Assembly (NCBI RefSeq): GCF_003234085.1
Contig: NZ_QKSD01000001.1
Coordinates: forward strand, 372,001 to 436,000
DNA: 64,000 bases
Origin: Curtobacterium sp. MCPF17_052
GTDB lineage: Bacteria; Actinomycetota; Actinomycetes; Actinomycetales; Microbacteriaceae
Direction: 5' to 3'
The position numbers and the translations under genes were made by a program. Each line of letters opens with the position of its first letter. Within the stretch, counting starts at the first letter, position 1. Shown piece by piece: positions 41,416 to 51,006 of this stretch. The notes beneath the pieces are model-generated. The model saw nothing but the letters and a program-made list of their open reading frames with translations. It was not told the DNA's origin and made no database searches.

Positions 41416-43671
41416 TCAGCGGACGGACACCGTCGTGCTCAGCGGCGTCGCGTCAACGGCGTCGCCGACGGAGATGCCATAGGTCCCGAGGGCGACCGAC
41501 CAGTCGTGCGTCGTCGTATCCCAGATCGAGAGCGGTTCGTCGGGCGATCCAGCGTCCACCGTCGCTTTCACGGTCCGGCGCTCACCCGGCCGCAGCGTGA
41601 CGTCCGAGAAAGCGACCAGCCGCTTGCCCGGCTCCGCCGCCGCGGTCGGCAGCGTCAGGTAGACCTGCGGTGTAGCCGTGCCGGCCGTCGACCCGGTGTT
41701 GCGGACCGAGAACCGGACCGTCAGGCGGGTGTCCGCGCCGGACCCTCGCCGGTCGACGCGGAGGTCGGACCACGAGAACGACGTGTAGGACAGGCCGTGG
41801 CCGAAGGCGAAGAGCGGTTCGATGCCCTTGCTCTCGTACCACTTGTGACCGACCGCGAGCCCCTCAGAGTACGCGACCTGCCGGATCACGGTGCTGCCGG
41901 CGGGCCGGGTGACCTCGCCGTTGACAAGGCCGGGGTACTGCGACGGGGTCGACGTCGGGATGTCCGCGAGCGACTTCGGGAACGTCATAGGGAGCTTGCC
42001 GCTGAAGTCGACGTCCCCGTAGAGCAGGCGAGCGAGCGCGTTGCCCTGCTGCTCGCCCGGGTACCAGGCCTCGACGACCGAACGGACGTCCGCCAGCCAC
42101 GGCATGGTGGTCGCACTCCCGGTCTCGAGCACTACCACGGTGTCCGGGTTGGCCGCGGCGACCGCGCTGATGAGGGCATCTCCGTCGCCGTCGAGCGCGA
42201 GCGTCGTGCGGTCGGCACCCTCACCCTGCAGCGCGTACCCGAACACGACCACTGTGTCGGCAGCAGCGGCCACCGCGGCGGCCTTCGCCTTGTCCGTGCC
42301 CGGGTCGAACGTCACCGTCGCACCGACCGCCGCTGCTCGCTCGCGGATTGCGTCGAGCGGCGCGACGACGTTCGGGCAGCTGACGGGCGGTCCGAAGTTC
42401 GGCATCGCACAGACGCTCGCGGCGCTGATGCCGTTGGTCGCGGTGGCGGACGCGGTGGCGCCGATCACAGCGATGGTTCTGTTCGACTTGGTCAGCGGCA
42501 GCGCGTTCGCGCTGTTCTTGAGCAGCACGCTGCCCTGTTCCGCCACCTGCCGGGCGACGGCCTTGTTGGCCGGGGTGCTCGACGAGGTCGACGGCGTCGT
42601 CGGCAACGGGTGGTCGAACAGCCCGCTTGCGATGTACGACCGGACGACCCGGTGCGCAGCCGCGGTGACCTGTGCCTCCGTCACTTGGCCGGTGTCAATC
42701 GCCGCGCCGATGTTCGCCGGCGTGTAGAACCGCGGACGGTTGAGTTCTTGGTCGAGTCCGGCATTGAGCGACGGCGCGGTCGAGTGCACAGCGCCGAAGT
42801 CGGACACGACGTACCCGCGGAATCCGTCGTCCTTCTTGAGGACGTTCTTGAGGAGGGGGTTCTCGCAGCCGTAGACGCCGTTGATCTGGTTGTAGGAGCA
42901 CATGACGCCGGCCGGGTCGCCCTTCGCGATGGCGATGCGGAACGGCAGGTCATACACCTCCCTGAGCGTGCGGCCGTCGACGTTCGACGAGCTGGTCTGC
43001 CGGTCGAGTTCCTGCTCGTTGGCGATGTAGTGCTTGACCACGGCCATGACGGGTTCCGTCGGATTCCCGGTCTGGATGCCGTCGACCGCGGCCCCGGCCA
43101 TCGTCCCGGCGAGGTACGAGTCCTCGCCGAGGTAGTCGGGAGTGCGGCCGGAAAGCGGTGTGCGTCCAGAGTGGAGCCCCGGGGCGAGCAGGCCGTTCTT
43201 CCCGGACCGGAAGGCCTCGTCAGCCTGGGCAGCGCCCTTGTCGTACGCGAGTCCGGAGTCGAAAGTCGACGCGAGTGAGATCTGCGACGGGAACACCGTG
43301 ACGCCGGCGGGCCCCCTGACGTAGTCCGGTCCGTCGGCGTACGACACGAGCGGCGTGCACGGTACCTGCGCGGGATAGGTGACGCCACTGAACACGGTCT
43401 GAGCGGGGTTGTTCGCGGCCTGTTCGTCGAGCCAGCGGAGCTGCTGGCCGAGCGAACTGGCCCTGAGGAGGCGGTCGGCCCGCTTGTCCGCGGATTCCCG
43501 GGGGTTCATCCACGGGCACTTCTGAAGGTCTGCGGTGGACGCGCCGGCCGACTTCCCTGCGGTGGACGGGGCAGCTGCGGCAGGAAGGACGTGGAGCCCT
43601 CCGAACACGAGCCCCAGGGTGACGAGTGTCGCGCCGACCGCGGCACTCCTCCCTCGTGGGTGCGATGACAT
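41416..43671 (-). CDS. Secreted GH3 beta-glycosidase
   Basis: The 751-residue protein has a signal peptide (residues 1-34, cleavage after LPAAAA). The GH3 N-terminal barrel carries KHYIANEQE (213-221) and the nucleophile D291 in VVSDFGAVHS. A GH3 C-terminal domain and a fibronectin III-like end complete it (FAFGHGLSYTSFSWSDL, GTATPQVYL, KRLVAFSDVTL). It should remove beta-linked glucose or xylose from plant glycosides outside the cell. The ATG at 43671 has GGAGAGG before it. The gene is divergent from the sugar transporter. A LacI-type operator lies upstream, so it belongs to the rhamnoside regulon. Confidence 0.92.
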   Translation of the reverse strand: MSSHPRGRSAAVGATLVTLGLVFGGLHVLPAAAAPSTAGKSAGASTADLQKCPWMNPRESADKRADRLLRASSLGQQLRWLDEQAANNPAQTVFSGVTYPAQVPCTPLVSYADGPDYVRGPAGVTVFPSQISLASTFDSGLAYDKGAAQADEAFRSGKNGLLAPGLHSGRTPLSGRTPDYLGEDSYLAGTMAGAAVDGIQTGNPTEPVMAVVKHYIANEQELDRQTSSSNVDGRTLREVYDLPFRIAIAKGDPAGVMCSYNQINGVYGCENPLLKNVLKKDDGFRGYVVSDFGAVHSTAPSLNAGLDQELNRPRFYTPANIGAAIDTGQVTEAQVTAAAHRVVRSYIASGLFDHPLPTTPSTSSSTPANKAVARQVAEQGSVLLKNSANALPLTKSNRTIAVIGATASATATNGISAASVCAMPNFGPPVSCPNVVAPLDAIRERAAAVGATVTFDPGTDKAKAAAVAAAADTVVVFGYALQGEGADRTTLALDGDGDALISAVAAANPDTVVVLETGSATTMPWLADVRSVVEAWYPGEQQGNALARLLYGDVDFSGKLPMTFPKSLADIPTSTPSQYPGLVNGEVTRPAGSTVIRQVAYSEGLAVGHKWYESKGIEPLFAFGHGLSYTSFSWSDLRVDRRGSGADTRLTVRFSVRNTGSTAGTATPQVYLTLPTAAAEPGKRLVAFSDVTLRPGERRTVKATVDAGSPDEPLSIWDTTTHDWSVALGTYGISVGDAVDATPLSTTVSVR

Positions 43672-43743
43672 GTCGATTCCTCTCCGTTGAGTGAACGCAT
43701 CGGCGGCGAGCTCCCCGTCGTGCCAAATGGCGGCCGGGGCTCC

Positions 43744-43759
43744 CTTGAAACGCTTCAAG
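43744..43759. promoter_or_regulatory. LacI-type operator of the GH3 gene
   Basis: CTTGAAACGCTTCAAG is symmetrical at all pairs except those beside the central CG. It lies 73 bases upstream of the GH3 start. Related sites occur at 43923 and 50974. Confidence 0.75.
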
Positions 43760-43922
43760 TCCGCGCGGTGAAGGTACCGCCGGCCGTATCGCCGCGCAAG
43801 GGTCAACGGGAGCTGCGACGCAATCAGGCCCAGACCGCGGCGGTCGCGGTGGCCGCCGCGCCGTCCGACCATGGTCTGCCGACCGCGCGCGCTTGACAGG
43901 CTCCAGCCGCGAGGCCTAGCGT

Positions 43923-43936
43923 TTGAAACGCTTCAA
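43923..43936. promoter_or_regulatory. LacI-type operator of the ABC transporter operon
   Basis: TTGAAACGCTTCAA matches the operator at 43744. It lies 30 bases before the start of the solute-binding protein gene. It is the expected place for repression of the whole transport and rhamnosidase operon. Confidence 0.75.
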
Positions 43937-43965
43937 TCCCTGCACCACATTTCAAGGAGGAAATT

Positions 43966-45279
43966 GTGTCAAAGAACCGACCGTTGCGCCGGAAGGCACT
44001 CACGGCCCTGGCCGGAGCGGGGATCGCAGCCCTCGCCCTGAGCGCCTGCTCTTCCGGGAGCTCGGGGGCATCGGCAGACCCCAAGGCCTTCACGTTCCTC
44101 AGCATCAACGAGAACACCACGATCCCCTCGGTGCTCACAGACCTGAGCAAGAACCAGTGCTCCGCCGAGAACAAGGCGCTGCCGCTGAAGATCAACAAGC
44201 AGGCGCAGGGCACGCTCGACCAGCAGCTCCAGCTGCTCGCCGGGCAGAACGCCCTCCCGACCGCCTTCGTGAGCGCGAACTCCCCGGACCTCACGCAGAA
44301 GCTCTTCACCTCGGGCAAGGTCGTCGACTTCGGCGCTTCCGGCAACAGCGCCGTCAGCGACAACCTCGTCCCGACCGCCCAAGACGCCGTCAAGGCGCTC
44401 TACGACGACAAGACGATCGTGCTCCCGACCGAGCTCAACATCGAGGGCATCTGGTACAACAAGAAGCTCCTGTCCGACAACGGCATCTCCGAGGCGCCCA
44501 CCACCTGGGACGACCTCACGGCCGACATGGCCACGCTGAAGGCAGCAGGCGTACAGCCCGTCTCCGACGCCGGTAAGGCTGGAGACGGCTGGGGCATCAC
44601 CCGCTGGGTCGGCGCGTACCTCTACAGGACCCTAGGACCGGATGCGCTCGCGGACGTGCAGTCCGGCAAGGCGAAGCTGACCGACCCAAAGTACGTGGCA
44701 GCCGCCGACGAGATCGCAGCCCTCGGCAAGAAGGGCTACTTCGGCTCGTCACCCAACTCCGTGGACTACGCCACGGCCCTCAATACGTTCCTCTCCGGCA
44801 AGGCCGGCTTCTACTACATGGGTTCGTGGGCCGTCTCGGCGTTCAACGACCCGAAGCAGAACAAGATCGGCGCTGACAACATCGGCTTCGTCCCCTTCCC
44901 GACCGTTGATGGTGGTAAGGGCTCCGCGGATCAAACCCCAACGAACGTCGGGACGGACATCGCCGTGTCGGCCTCGCAGTACAAGAACGCCAAGGTGAAG
45001 GCCTGGGTCGACTGCATCGGGAAGAACTACGGGACGGTCGCGCTCAAGAACTACGGCCAGATCACCGGCATCAAGGCGGACTCGAGCGTGAAGGTGCCGG
45101 CGCTCACGAAGCTCACGCAGGATCAGATCGACAAGACGACGTCGAGTGTCCAGTGGTTCGAGGCGCTGTTCCCGGCCGCCGCGACGACGGCCAGCCAGAA
45201 CAACGGCGGTCTGCTCGGTGCCGGTCAAGTCACCGGTTCCCAGTTCATGCAGACTGTCTCGTCGAGCCTGTCGAACTAG
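43966..45279 (+). CDS. ABC sugar transporter, solute-binding lipoprotein
   Basis: The 437-residue lipoprotein has a signal peptide with lipobox ALSAC (Cys 28) and a family 1 solute-binding fold. The hinge region includes PTELNIEGIWYNKKLLSDNGISEAPTTWDDL. FYYMGSWAVSAFND is a typical ligand-contact segment. It should capture a rhamnose-containing oligosaccharide or rhamnose outside the membrane. GTG 43966 has AAGGAGG at 43954-43960. It is the first gene of the operon with two permeases and a rhamnosidase. No ATPase gene is adjacent, so a shared MsiK-like ATPase elsewhere is likely. Confidence 0.92.
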   Translation: MSKNRPLRRKALTALAGAGIAALALSACSSGSSGASADPKAFTFLSINENTTIPSVLTDLSKNQCSAENKALPLKINKQAQGTLDQQLQLLAGQNALPTAFVSANSPDLTQKLFTSGKVVDFGASGNSAVSDNLVPTAQDAVKALYDDKTIVLPTELNIEGIWYNKKLLSDNGISEAPTTWDDLTADMATLKAAGVQPVSDAGKAGDGWGITRWVGAYLYRTLGPDALADVQSGKAKLTDPKYVAAADEIAALGKKGYFGSSPNSVDYATALNTFLSGKAGFYYMGSWAVSAFNDPKQNKIGADNIGFVPFPTVDGGKGSADQTPTNVGTDIAVSASQYKNAKVKAWVDCIGKNYGTVALKNYGQITGIKADSSVKVPALTKLTQDQIDKTTSSVQWFEALFPAAATTASQNNGGLLGAGQVTGSQFMQTVSSSLSN

Positions 45280-45301
45280 CACCAGTCACCCGATCCGGAA
45301 G

Positions 45302-45336
45302 CGGAGGTCGGCCAGCACAGCGCTGGTCGACCTCCG
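45302..45336 (+). terminator. Hairpin between binding protein and permease genes
   Basis: CGGAGGTCGGCCAGC (45302-45316) pairs with 45322-45336 over 15 positions with one G-U pair and a 5-base loop. It lies in the 79-base gap inside the operon. Such hairpins often act as partial terminators or 3' stabilisers that keep binding-protein mRNA in excess. Confidence 0.6.
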
Positions 45337-45358
45337 TCGCTCATCGAAACGAGCAGTC

Positions 45359-46243
45359 ATGAAAAGCGTCCTCGGCGACCGCCGTGCCATCGTCATCCTC
45401 CTGGGCCCCGCCCTCCTCATCTACTCCCTGGTCATGCTGGTGCCACTGCTGTGGTCGCTCGGGTACACGTTCTTCTCCGGCAGCGTCGTCGAGGGGTTCA
45501 CCTTCGCCGGTGGATCGAACTTCGTCCGTCTCTTCCATGACCCGAACATCGGTCCCGCCGTCGTCTTCACCCTCAAGTACGCGGTGATCATCACGGTGGG
45601 GCAGGTCCTGTTCGGGTACCTGCTCGCCCTCCTCTACAACTTCTTCCTCAAGCGGGCTTCCGGAATCATCCGCACGTTGGTGTTCTTCCCCGTGGTGCTC
45701 CCGACGGTCGCCGTCGCACTCCTCTTCCAGAAGCTCTTCGAGTTCGCCCCGCAGACCGGCCTCGTCAACAGCATCCTGAATGCGTTCGGGCTGCATTCCG
45801 TGGACTGGTTCGGCACCGCCGGGCACGCCTTCATCGTGATCGCCCTCCTGGACATCTGGCGTTCCATGGGGTTCTACGGCGTGCTGCTCTACACCGGTCT
45901 GCTCGACATCCCCGATGACATCCTCGAGTCAGCGCGGCTCGACGGTGCCTCCGGCATCCGGCTCGTCCGCCACATCGTGTTCCCGCTGTCGTTGCCGGTG
46001 CTGGTGTCGAGTCTGATCTTCAGCATCAACGGCACGCTCAAGGTGTTCGACTCCATCTACGCGCTCACCGGTGGAGGCCCGGGCACCTCGACGACACCGC
46101 TGACGCTGTACATGTACAGCACGTCCTTCGCCGGAGGGCAGTACGGGTACGGGGCGACCGTCGCCCTGCTGCTGACCATCATGTGCCTCATCGTGACCGC
46201 GTTCATCCTCCGCGGCACCCGCTCCGACGCTGTCAAGGACTGA
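45359..46243 (+). CDS. ABC sugar transporter permease (MalF/UgpA type)
   Basis: The 294-residue protein has six membrane spans. The EAA loop reads ESARLDGASGIRLVRHIVFPLSLPVL and should contact the ATPase. The N-terminus (AIVILLGPALLIYSLVMLVPLLWSLGYTFF) is typical of the first of the two sugar permeases. ATG 45359 lies after a weak GAAACGAG. A second permease follows two bases after the stop. Confidence 0.92.
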   Translation: MKSVLGDRRAIVILLGPALLIYSLVMLVPLLWSLGYTFFSGSVVEGFTFAGGSNFVRLFHDPNIGPAVVFTLKYAVIITVGQVLFGYLLALLYNFFLKRASGIIRTLVFFPVVLPTVAVALLFQKLFEFAPQTGLVNSILNAFGLHSVDWFGTAGHAFIVIALLDIWRSMGFYGVLLYTGLLDIPDDILESARLDGASGIRLVRHIVFPLSLPVLVSSLIFSINGTLKVFDSIYALTGGGPGTSTTPLTLYMYSTSFAGGQYGYGATVALLLTIMCLIVTAFILRGTRSDAVKD

Positions 46244-46245
46244 TC

Positions 46246-47145
46246 ATGACCGCCACACTCGAACGGCCGACCACCCGACCCGCCTCGGCCCGCGGTCGGC
46301 GCCCGATGCGGAGCCGAGCAGTCCGGCACCTCAAGCGCCTCCCGGTGTACCTGATTGTCGCGGTCCTGCTCGTGGTCTTCGTCTACCCGCTGGTCTGGCT
46401 CTTCCTCGGCTCGCTGAAGACCCAGGACGAGTTCCTCAACGACCCGACCTGGTCCCTCCCGCGCAACTGGCTGAACTTCAGCAACTACACCGACGCCTGG
46501 TCCTCGGTCGCGCTCTACTTGCGCAACTCGGTGCTCGCCGTGGTCCCCGCGTTGCTCATCACGATTGCGATCGGGACCGCCGCGGGCTTCGCACTCGAGG
46601 TGATGGTCTGGAAGGGGCGGGGCCGCGTCCTGCTGCTCTTCCTAGTCGGGATCCTCATCCCCGGACAGATGATCCTGCTGCCCCTGTTCACGGTTTACTT
46701 CAAGATCGGACTCTCTTCGAGCCTGTGGCCGCTCATCATCACCTACACGGCGACGGCCCTGCCGCTCACCGTTTTCATGATGGCGACGTACTTCCGATCG
46801 GTCCCGCGTGAGGTCTTCGAGGCGTCCACCCTCGACGGCGCGAGCATCATCCGGTCCTTCATCTCCATCGGCTTCCCGATGATGCGGAACGCCGTGTTCA
46901 CGATCGCGCTCGTGCAGTTCTTCTTCATGTGGAACGACCTGCTCATCGCCCTGACCTTCACCACGGACGAGAACCTCCGCACGGTGCAGGTGGGGCTCCT
47001 GAACTTCACCGGGCAGTTCGGTGTCGTCCAGTACGGGCCGACGTTCGCCGCCATCTGCATCAACGTGTTCATCATCTTGATCCTCTACGTGTTCTTGAAT
47101 CAGCGGGTCATGAAGGGCCTCGCCGCGGGGAGCGTGAAGGGATGA
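46246..47145 (+). CDS. ABC sugar transporter permease (MalG/UgpE type)
   Basis: The 299-residue protein has a basic N-terminus and six spans. The EAA loop is FEASTLDGASIIRSFISIGFPMM. It pairs with the upstream permease to form the membrane channel. FFFMWNDLLIALTF near the end is a family hallmark. Its stop overlaps the ATG of the alpha-L-rhamnosidase gene by four bases, so import and hydrolysis are coupled. Confidence 0.92.
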   Translation: MTATLERPTTRPASARGRRPMRSRAVRHLKRLPVYLIVAVLLVVFVYPLVWLFLGSLKTQDEFLNDPTWSLPRNWLNFSNYTDAWSSVALYLRNSVLAVVPALLITIAIGTAAGFALEVMVWKGRGRVLLLFLVGILIPGQMILLPLFTVYFKIGLSSSLWPLIITYTATALPLTVFMMATYFRSVPREVFEASTLDGASIIRSFISIGFPMMRNAVFTIALVQFFFMWNDLLIALTFTTDENLRTVQVGLLNFTGQFGVVQYGPTFAAICINVFIILILYVFLNQRVMKGLAAGSVKG

Positions 47146-49814
47146 CGTCACCGGGCATCTCGATCGGAGGCGTGCACGTCGGACGGCAGGCTCCCGGCCG
47201 GGCGCTCGGCGAAGCGTCGCCGCCGATCACGTGGACCCTGACGCCCGGCAGCGAGGAGCAGACCGGGTACGAGATCCGGATCCTGCGCGGGGACCGCCCG
47301 GAGCGGAGCACCGGTCTCGTCCGGGGCGCAGAGTCCCTCCTCGTCGACTGGCCCGACGTGCCCCTCGGATCACGAGAGACCGCTGTCGTGCAGGTCCGCG
47401 TGCAGTCGGAGACGGGCGAGGTGTCCGCGTGGAGCGAGGGGGTGACCGTCGAGGCACCGCTGCTGCGCCGCGAGGACTGGCGCGTCGACTTCGTCGTGGC
47501 CTCGCTCGACGCCGACGTCCCGGATGTCGGCGGGCGACCCGCCGTGCTCCTGCGCGCTGACTTCGACCTCCCCGGCGACGGCCCCAGCCGCGTCCGCCTG
47601 TACTCGACCGCCCACGGGGCGTACGAGCTGGAGGTGAACGGCCGACAGCCGACCGGCGAAGTGATGGCGCCCGGCTGGTCGAGCTTCGAACACCGCATCC
47701 GCTACCAGACGACCGACCTCGACGCGGTCACACGCCCCGGCGCGAACACGATCGGCGTCTGGCTCGCGGATGGCTGGTACCGCGGTCGGCTGGGTTTCAA
47801 CGGTGGGCTCTGGGACAACTACGGGTCCGACGCGGGCATCCTCGCGCAGCTCGAGGTGACGGACACGCAGGGTGACGTGGTCGTGGTCCCGCTCGACTGG
47901 CGCTGGTGCCCAGCGCCGGTGACGGCGACCGCGCTGTACGACGGTGAGCGCCATGACGCTCGCTTGCTGCAGGACGGCTGGAGCAGTCCCGGGTTCGACT
48001 GCAGCGCCTGGGCCGTGCCGCAGACACTGCCGCTCGACCACTTCCCGGCCACCCTCGAGCCGGCGACGGCGGGGCCGGTCACCGTCACCGAGACGCTCGG
48101 GCCGGTCGCCGTGGAGGAACGGGCCGACGGGCGTGTCCGCTTCGACTTCGGCCAGAACATCGCCGGCCGCCTCCGCTTCCGGCTCGCCGGCGAGCGGGGA
48201 TCGAGCGTCTCGCTGCACCACGCGGAGGTCCTGGAGGACGGCGAACTCGCGGTCCGGCCGCTCCGGGCCGCGCCGAGCGTCGACCACTACGTCTTCGCCG
48301 GCACCGATGTGGAGGAGTGGGCCCCGAGGTTCACGTACCACGGCTTCCGGTACGCGGAACTGGCGGGTTGGGAGGGGGACCTCGACGACCTGAGCGTGAC
48401 GGCCGAGGTCCTGCACACCGAGATGGAGCGGACCGGCTGGTTCAACTCCTCGCACGAGCTGCTCAACCGGCTGCACGAGAACACCGTGTGGGGCATGCGC
48501 GGGAACTTCCTCGACCTGCCGACCGACTGCCCTCAGCGGGACGAGCGTCTCGGGTGGACGGGCGACATCGAGGTGTTCGCGCCGGCTGCCGCGTTCCTCT
48601 ACGCATCCGGGCCGCTGCTTCGGAGCTGGTTGCGCGACCTCTCCGCCGAGCAGAACGCCGACGGGGCGGTCCCGAACTTCGTGCCGTGGATCCCGTGTGG
48701 CTTCCCGGAGGCGCCCGCGGCCGCATGGGGCGACGCCGCCGTGATCGTGCCGTGGACGCTCTACGAGCGGAGCGGGGACGCGAGCATCCTCGCTGACCAG
48801 TACGACAGCATGGTCGGCTGGGTCGAGTACGTGGAACGGCGGAGCGCGGGGACGGGCCTGTGGCGCGGCGACTTCCAGCTGGGGGACTGGCTCGACCCAA
48901 CGGCGCCGCCTGACCACCCCGGCGACGCTCGCACCGACAGTGACCTCGTCGCGACCGCCTACTTCGTCCGGTCCGCCGATCTCCTCTCCAGGGCAGCTAC
49001 CGTCCTGGGCAGGACCGACGACCTGACCCGCTACGCGGCCATCGCAGCGAAGGCCCGCGCGGCGTTCCGGACCGAGTACACGACGGCATCGGGACGTTTG
49101 GTGAGCGACACCCCGACGGCGCTCTCACTCGCCCTAGTCTTCGACCTGCTCGAGAGCGACGAGCAGCGGAGGAGAGCGGGTGAGCGTCTCGTCGAGTTGG
49201 TCCGGTTCACGAACCATCGGATCCAGACGGGATTCGTCGGGACCCCGATCATCTGCGACGCCCTCGTCCTGGCCGGTGCGGTCGACACGGCCTACGACCT
49301 GCTGCTGCAGGAGCGCTTCCCGTCGTGGTTGTTCCCGGTGACCATGGGGGCGACGACGATCTGGGAGCGCTGGGACAGTCTCCTGCCGGACGGCCGGGTC
49401 AACCCCGGGGAGATGACCTCGTTCAACCACTACGCGCTCGGGGCCGTGGTGGACTTCCTCCACCGTCGCGTCGCCGGGCTCGCGCCCGGGGAACCCGGGT
49501 ACCGGAGCATCCTCGTCGAACCACGGCCGGGGGGCGGGCTGGAACGCGCGAGCGCTCGGCACCTGACGCCGTTCGGTGAGGCCGAAGTCTCCTGGACGCG
49601 GGGAGCCGGCCTCCTGCAGGTCGCGGTGACCATCCCGCCCGGAGCACGCGGCATCGTCCGGCTGCCGGTTGCGGGCTGGACCGAGCAGCTCGTCGGGCCG
49701 GGGACGCACTCCTTCGCCGTCCCGTTCCGGGCGCCGGAGGGCGACCCCGCGCGTCCGGTGCGCATCGACCCGCACGCGCATCCCGACCCGGATGCGCCGG
49801 ACGAAGGAGCGTGA
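47142..49814 (+). CDS. Alpha-L-rhamnosidase (GH78), cytoplasmic
   Basis: The 890-residue protein has the GH78 layout: an N-terminal beta domain, concanavalin-like domains (RVRFDFGQNIAGRLRFRL), a six-hairpin catalytic domain and a C-terminal beta domain. The catalytic region contains DLPTDCPQRDERLGWTGDIEVF, with the probable general acid E477 at the end. MGATTIWERWD and EMTSFNHYALGAVVDFL follow. There is no signal peptide, so it works on imported oligosaccharides, releasing L-rhamnose. ATG 47142 overlaps the permease stop. The downstream regulator and catabolic genes fit this role. Confidence 0.94.
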   Translation: MTSPGISIGGVHVGRQAPGRALGEASPPITWTLTPGSEEQTGYEIRILRGDRPERSTGLVRGAESLLVDWPDVPLGSRETAVVQVRVQSETGEVSAWSEGVTVEAPLLRREDWRVDFVVASLDADVPDVGGRPAVLLRADFDLPGDGPSRVRLYSTAHGAYELEVNGRQPTGEVMAPGWSSFEHRIRYQTTDLDAVTRPGANTIGVWLADGWYRGRLGFNGGLWDNYGSDAGILAQLEVTDTQGDVVVVPLDWRWCPAPVTATALYDGERHDARLLQDGWSSPGFDCSAWAVPQTLPLDHFPATLEPATAGPVTVTETLGPVAVEERADGRVRFDFGQNIAGRLRFRLAGERGSSVSLHHAEVLEDGELAVRPLRAAPSVDHYVFAGTDVEEWAPRFTYHGFRYAELAGWEGDLDDLSVTAEVLHTEMERTGWFNSSHELLNRLHENTVWGMRGNFLDLPTDCPQRDERLGWTGDIEVFAPAAAFLYASGPLLRSWLRDLSAEQNADGAVPNFVPWIPCGFPEAPAAAWGDAAVIVPWTLYERSGDASILADQYDSMVGWVEYVERRSAGTGLWRGDFQLGDWLDPTAPPDHPGDARTDSDLVATAYFVRSADLLSRAATVLGRTDDLTRYAAIAAKARAAFRTEYTTASGRLVSDTPTALSLALVFDLLESDEQRRRAGERLVELVRFTNHRIQTGFVGTPIICDALVLAGAVDTAYDLLLQERFPSWLFPVTMGATTIWERWDSLLPDGRVNPGEMTSFNHYALGAVVDFLHRRVAGLAPGEPGYRSILVEPRPGGGLERASARHLTPFGEAEVSWTRGAGLLQVAVTIPPGARGIVRLPVAGWTEQLVGPGTHSFAVPFRAPEGDPARPVRIDPHAHPDPDAPDEGA

Positions 49815-49863
49815 GGGGCGCGGTCGCCGCCCAGCGGGAGGCGTTCAGTGTCAGGATGACCAG

Positions 49864-50874
49864 GTGGCAGTGAGCATCCGGGAGGTCGGCGAGCGGGCGG
49901 GCGTGTCGATCGGCACCGTCTCCAACGTGTTGAACCACCCCGAGAAGGTCGCCCCGGACACGGTTGAACGCGTCAGGTTCGCGATTGAGGAACTCGGCTT
50001 CGTCCGCAACGACTCCGCGCGGCAACTCCGGGCGGGCCGCAGTTCGACGGTCGGGTTGATCGTCCTCGACGGCGGGAACCCGTTCTTCACGGACCTCGCC
50101 CGTGGCGCCGAGGACGCAGCGCTCGCACGTCACTTCGCAGTGCTGATCGGCAACTCCGACGAGTCCGCCGACCGTGAGCGCACGTACGTGGACCTGTTCG
50201 AGGAGCGGAGGGTCGCCGGGTTGCTGGTGTCACCCGCCGGCGACGACCTGAGCCGTCTCGCCCGGCTTCGGGACCAGGGCACCGCCATCGTCCTCGTGGA
50301 CCGTCGCGCGAGCGACGGCGAGTTCGCCTCGGTCTCCGTCGACGACGTCGCGGGCGGCAGCGTCGCGGTCGAGCACCTCGTGGCCATCGGCAGACGACGC
50401 ATCGCCTACGTCGGCGGTCCGTTCGGCATCCGGCAGGTGGCGGACCGCCATGCCGGTGCCGTGGCGGCTGCGGCGGTCGCGGGTGCGACGATCGAGGTGC
50501 TGCCCACCGCGTCACTGTCGGTGCTCGAGGGGCGACGGATCGGCGAGCAGATCGCCCGTCGTCCCGCAGCCGACCGCCCGGACGCGGTGTTCGCAGCCAA
50601 CGACCTCCTCGCGGTGGGACTCGAGCAGGCGTTCGTCATGCGCGGGTCTGTGGCCGTCCCCGACGACATCGCCCTCGTCGGCTACGACGACATCGCGTTC
50701 GCCGAGGCCGCGGTCGTCCCCCTCAGCTCGGTCCGCCAGCCCGCCCGCGACCTCGGACGGCGCGCGATCGAGCTCCTCCTCGACCAGGTCGAGCACGGCC
50801 GCCGCGGCGCGCTCGAACAGGTCGAGTTCACGCCCGAGCTCGTCGTCCGGCAGAGCTCGGTGCGCCAGCCCTAG
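49864..50874 (+). CDS. LacI-family repressor of the rhamnose module
   Basis: The 336-residue protein has the LacI helix-turn-helix VSIREVGERAGVSIGTVSNVLN at residues 3-24 and the standard sugar-binding core (VGLIVLDGGNPFFTDLARGAEDAAL, VFAANDLLAVGLEQA, VALVGYDDI-like DIALVGYDDIAFA). It is placed between the rhamnosidase and the rhamnose isomerase genes. It probably binds the TGAAACG(C/A)TTCA sites at 43744, 43923 and 50974, with rhamnose or a derivative as inducer. GTG 49864 follows AGGA at 49853; GTG 49870 is an alternative. No operator was seen directly in front of it. Confidence 0.9.
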   Translation: MAVSIREVGERAGVSIGTVSNVLNHPEKVAPDTVERVRFAIEELGFVRNDSARQLRAGRSSTVGLIVLDGGNPFFTDLARGAEDAALARHFAVLIGNSDESADRERTYVDLFEERRVAGLLVSPAGDDLSRLARLRDQGTAIVLVDRRASDGEFASVSVDDVAGGSVAVEHLVAIGRRRIAYVGGPFGIRQVADRHAGAVAAAAVAGATIEVLPTASLSVLEGRRIGEQIARRPAADRPDAVFAANDLLAVGLEQAFVMRGSVAVPDDIALVGYDDIAFAEAAVVPLSSVRQPARDLGRRAIELLLDQVEHGRRGALEQVEFTPELVVRQSSVRQP

Positions 50875-50973
50875 CAAGCGCGCTGCTGCCGGCGCGACCG
50901 GCGCAGCGTCTGGGTGGCCAGCACGTCGCGGCGCGTCGTGGCCTTGCGCACCGGGGGCGACCCGGCGTACGTT

Positions 50974-50988
50974 ATGAAACGATTCAAG
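50974..50988. promoter_or_regulatory. LacI-type operator of the rhamnose catabolic genes
   Basis: ATGAAACGATTCAAG has the same core as the operators at 43744 and 43923, with one central base changed. It ends 18 bases before the ATG of the isomerase gene, between a likely promoter and the AAGGAAG ribosome site. Confidence 0.72.
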
Positions 50989-51006
50989 TCACAAGGAAGC
51001 GACAAC

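Noticed and set aside
41380..43278. 632-codon plus-strand frame opposite the GH3 gene
   Set aside because: It is the exact antisense of a clearly recognised glycosidase, has no signal and an Arg/Val/Asp-rich shadow composition.
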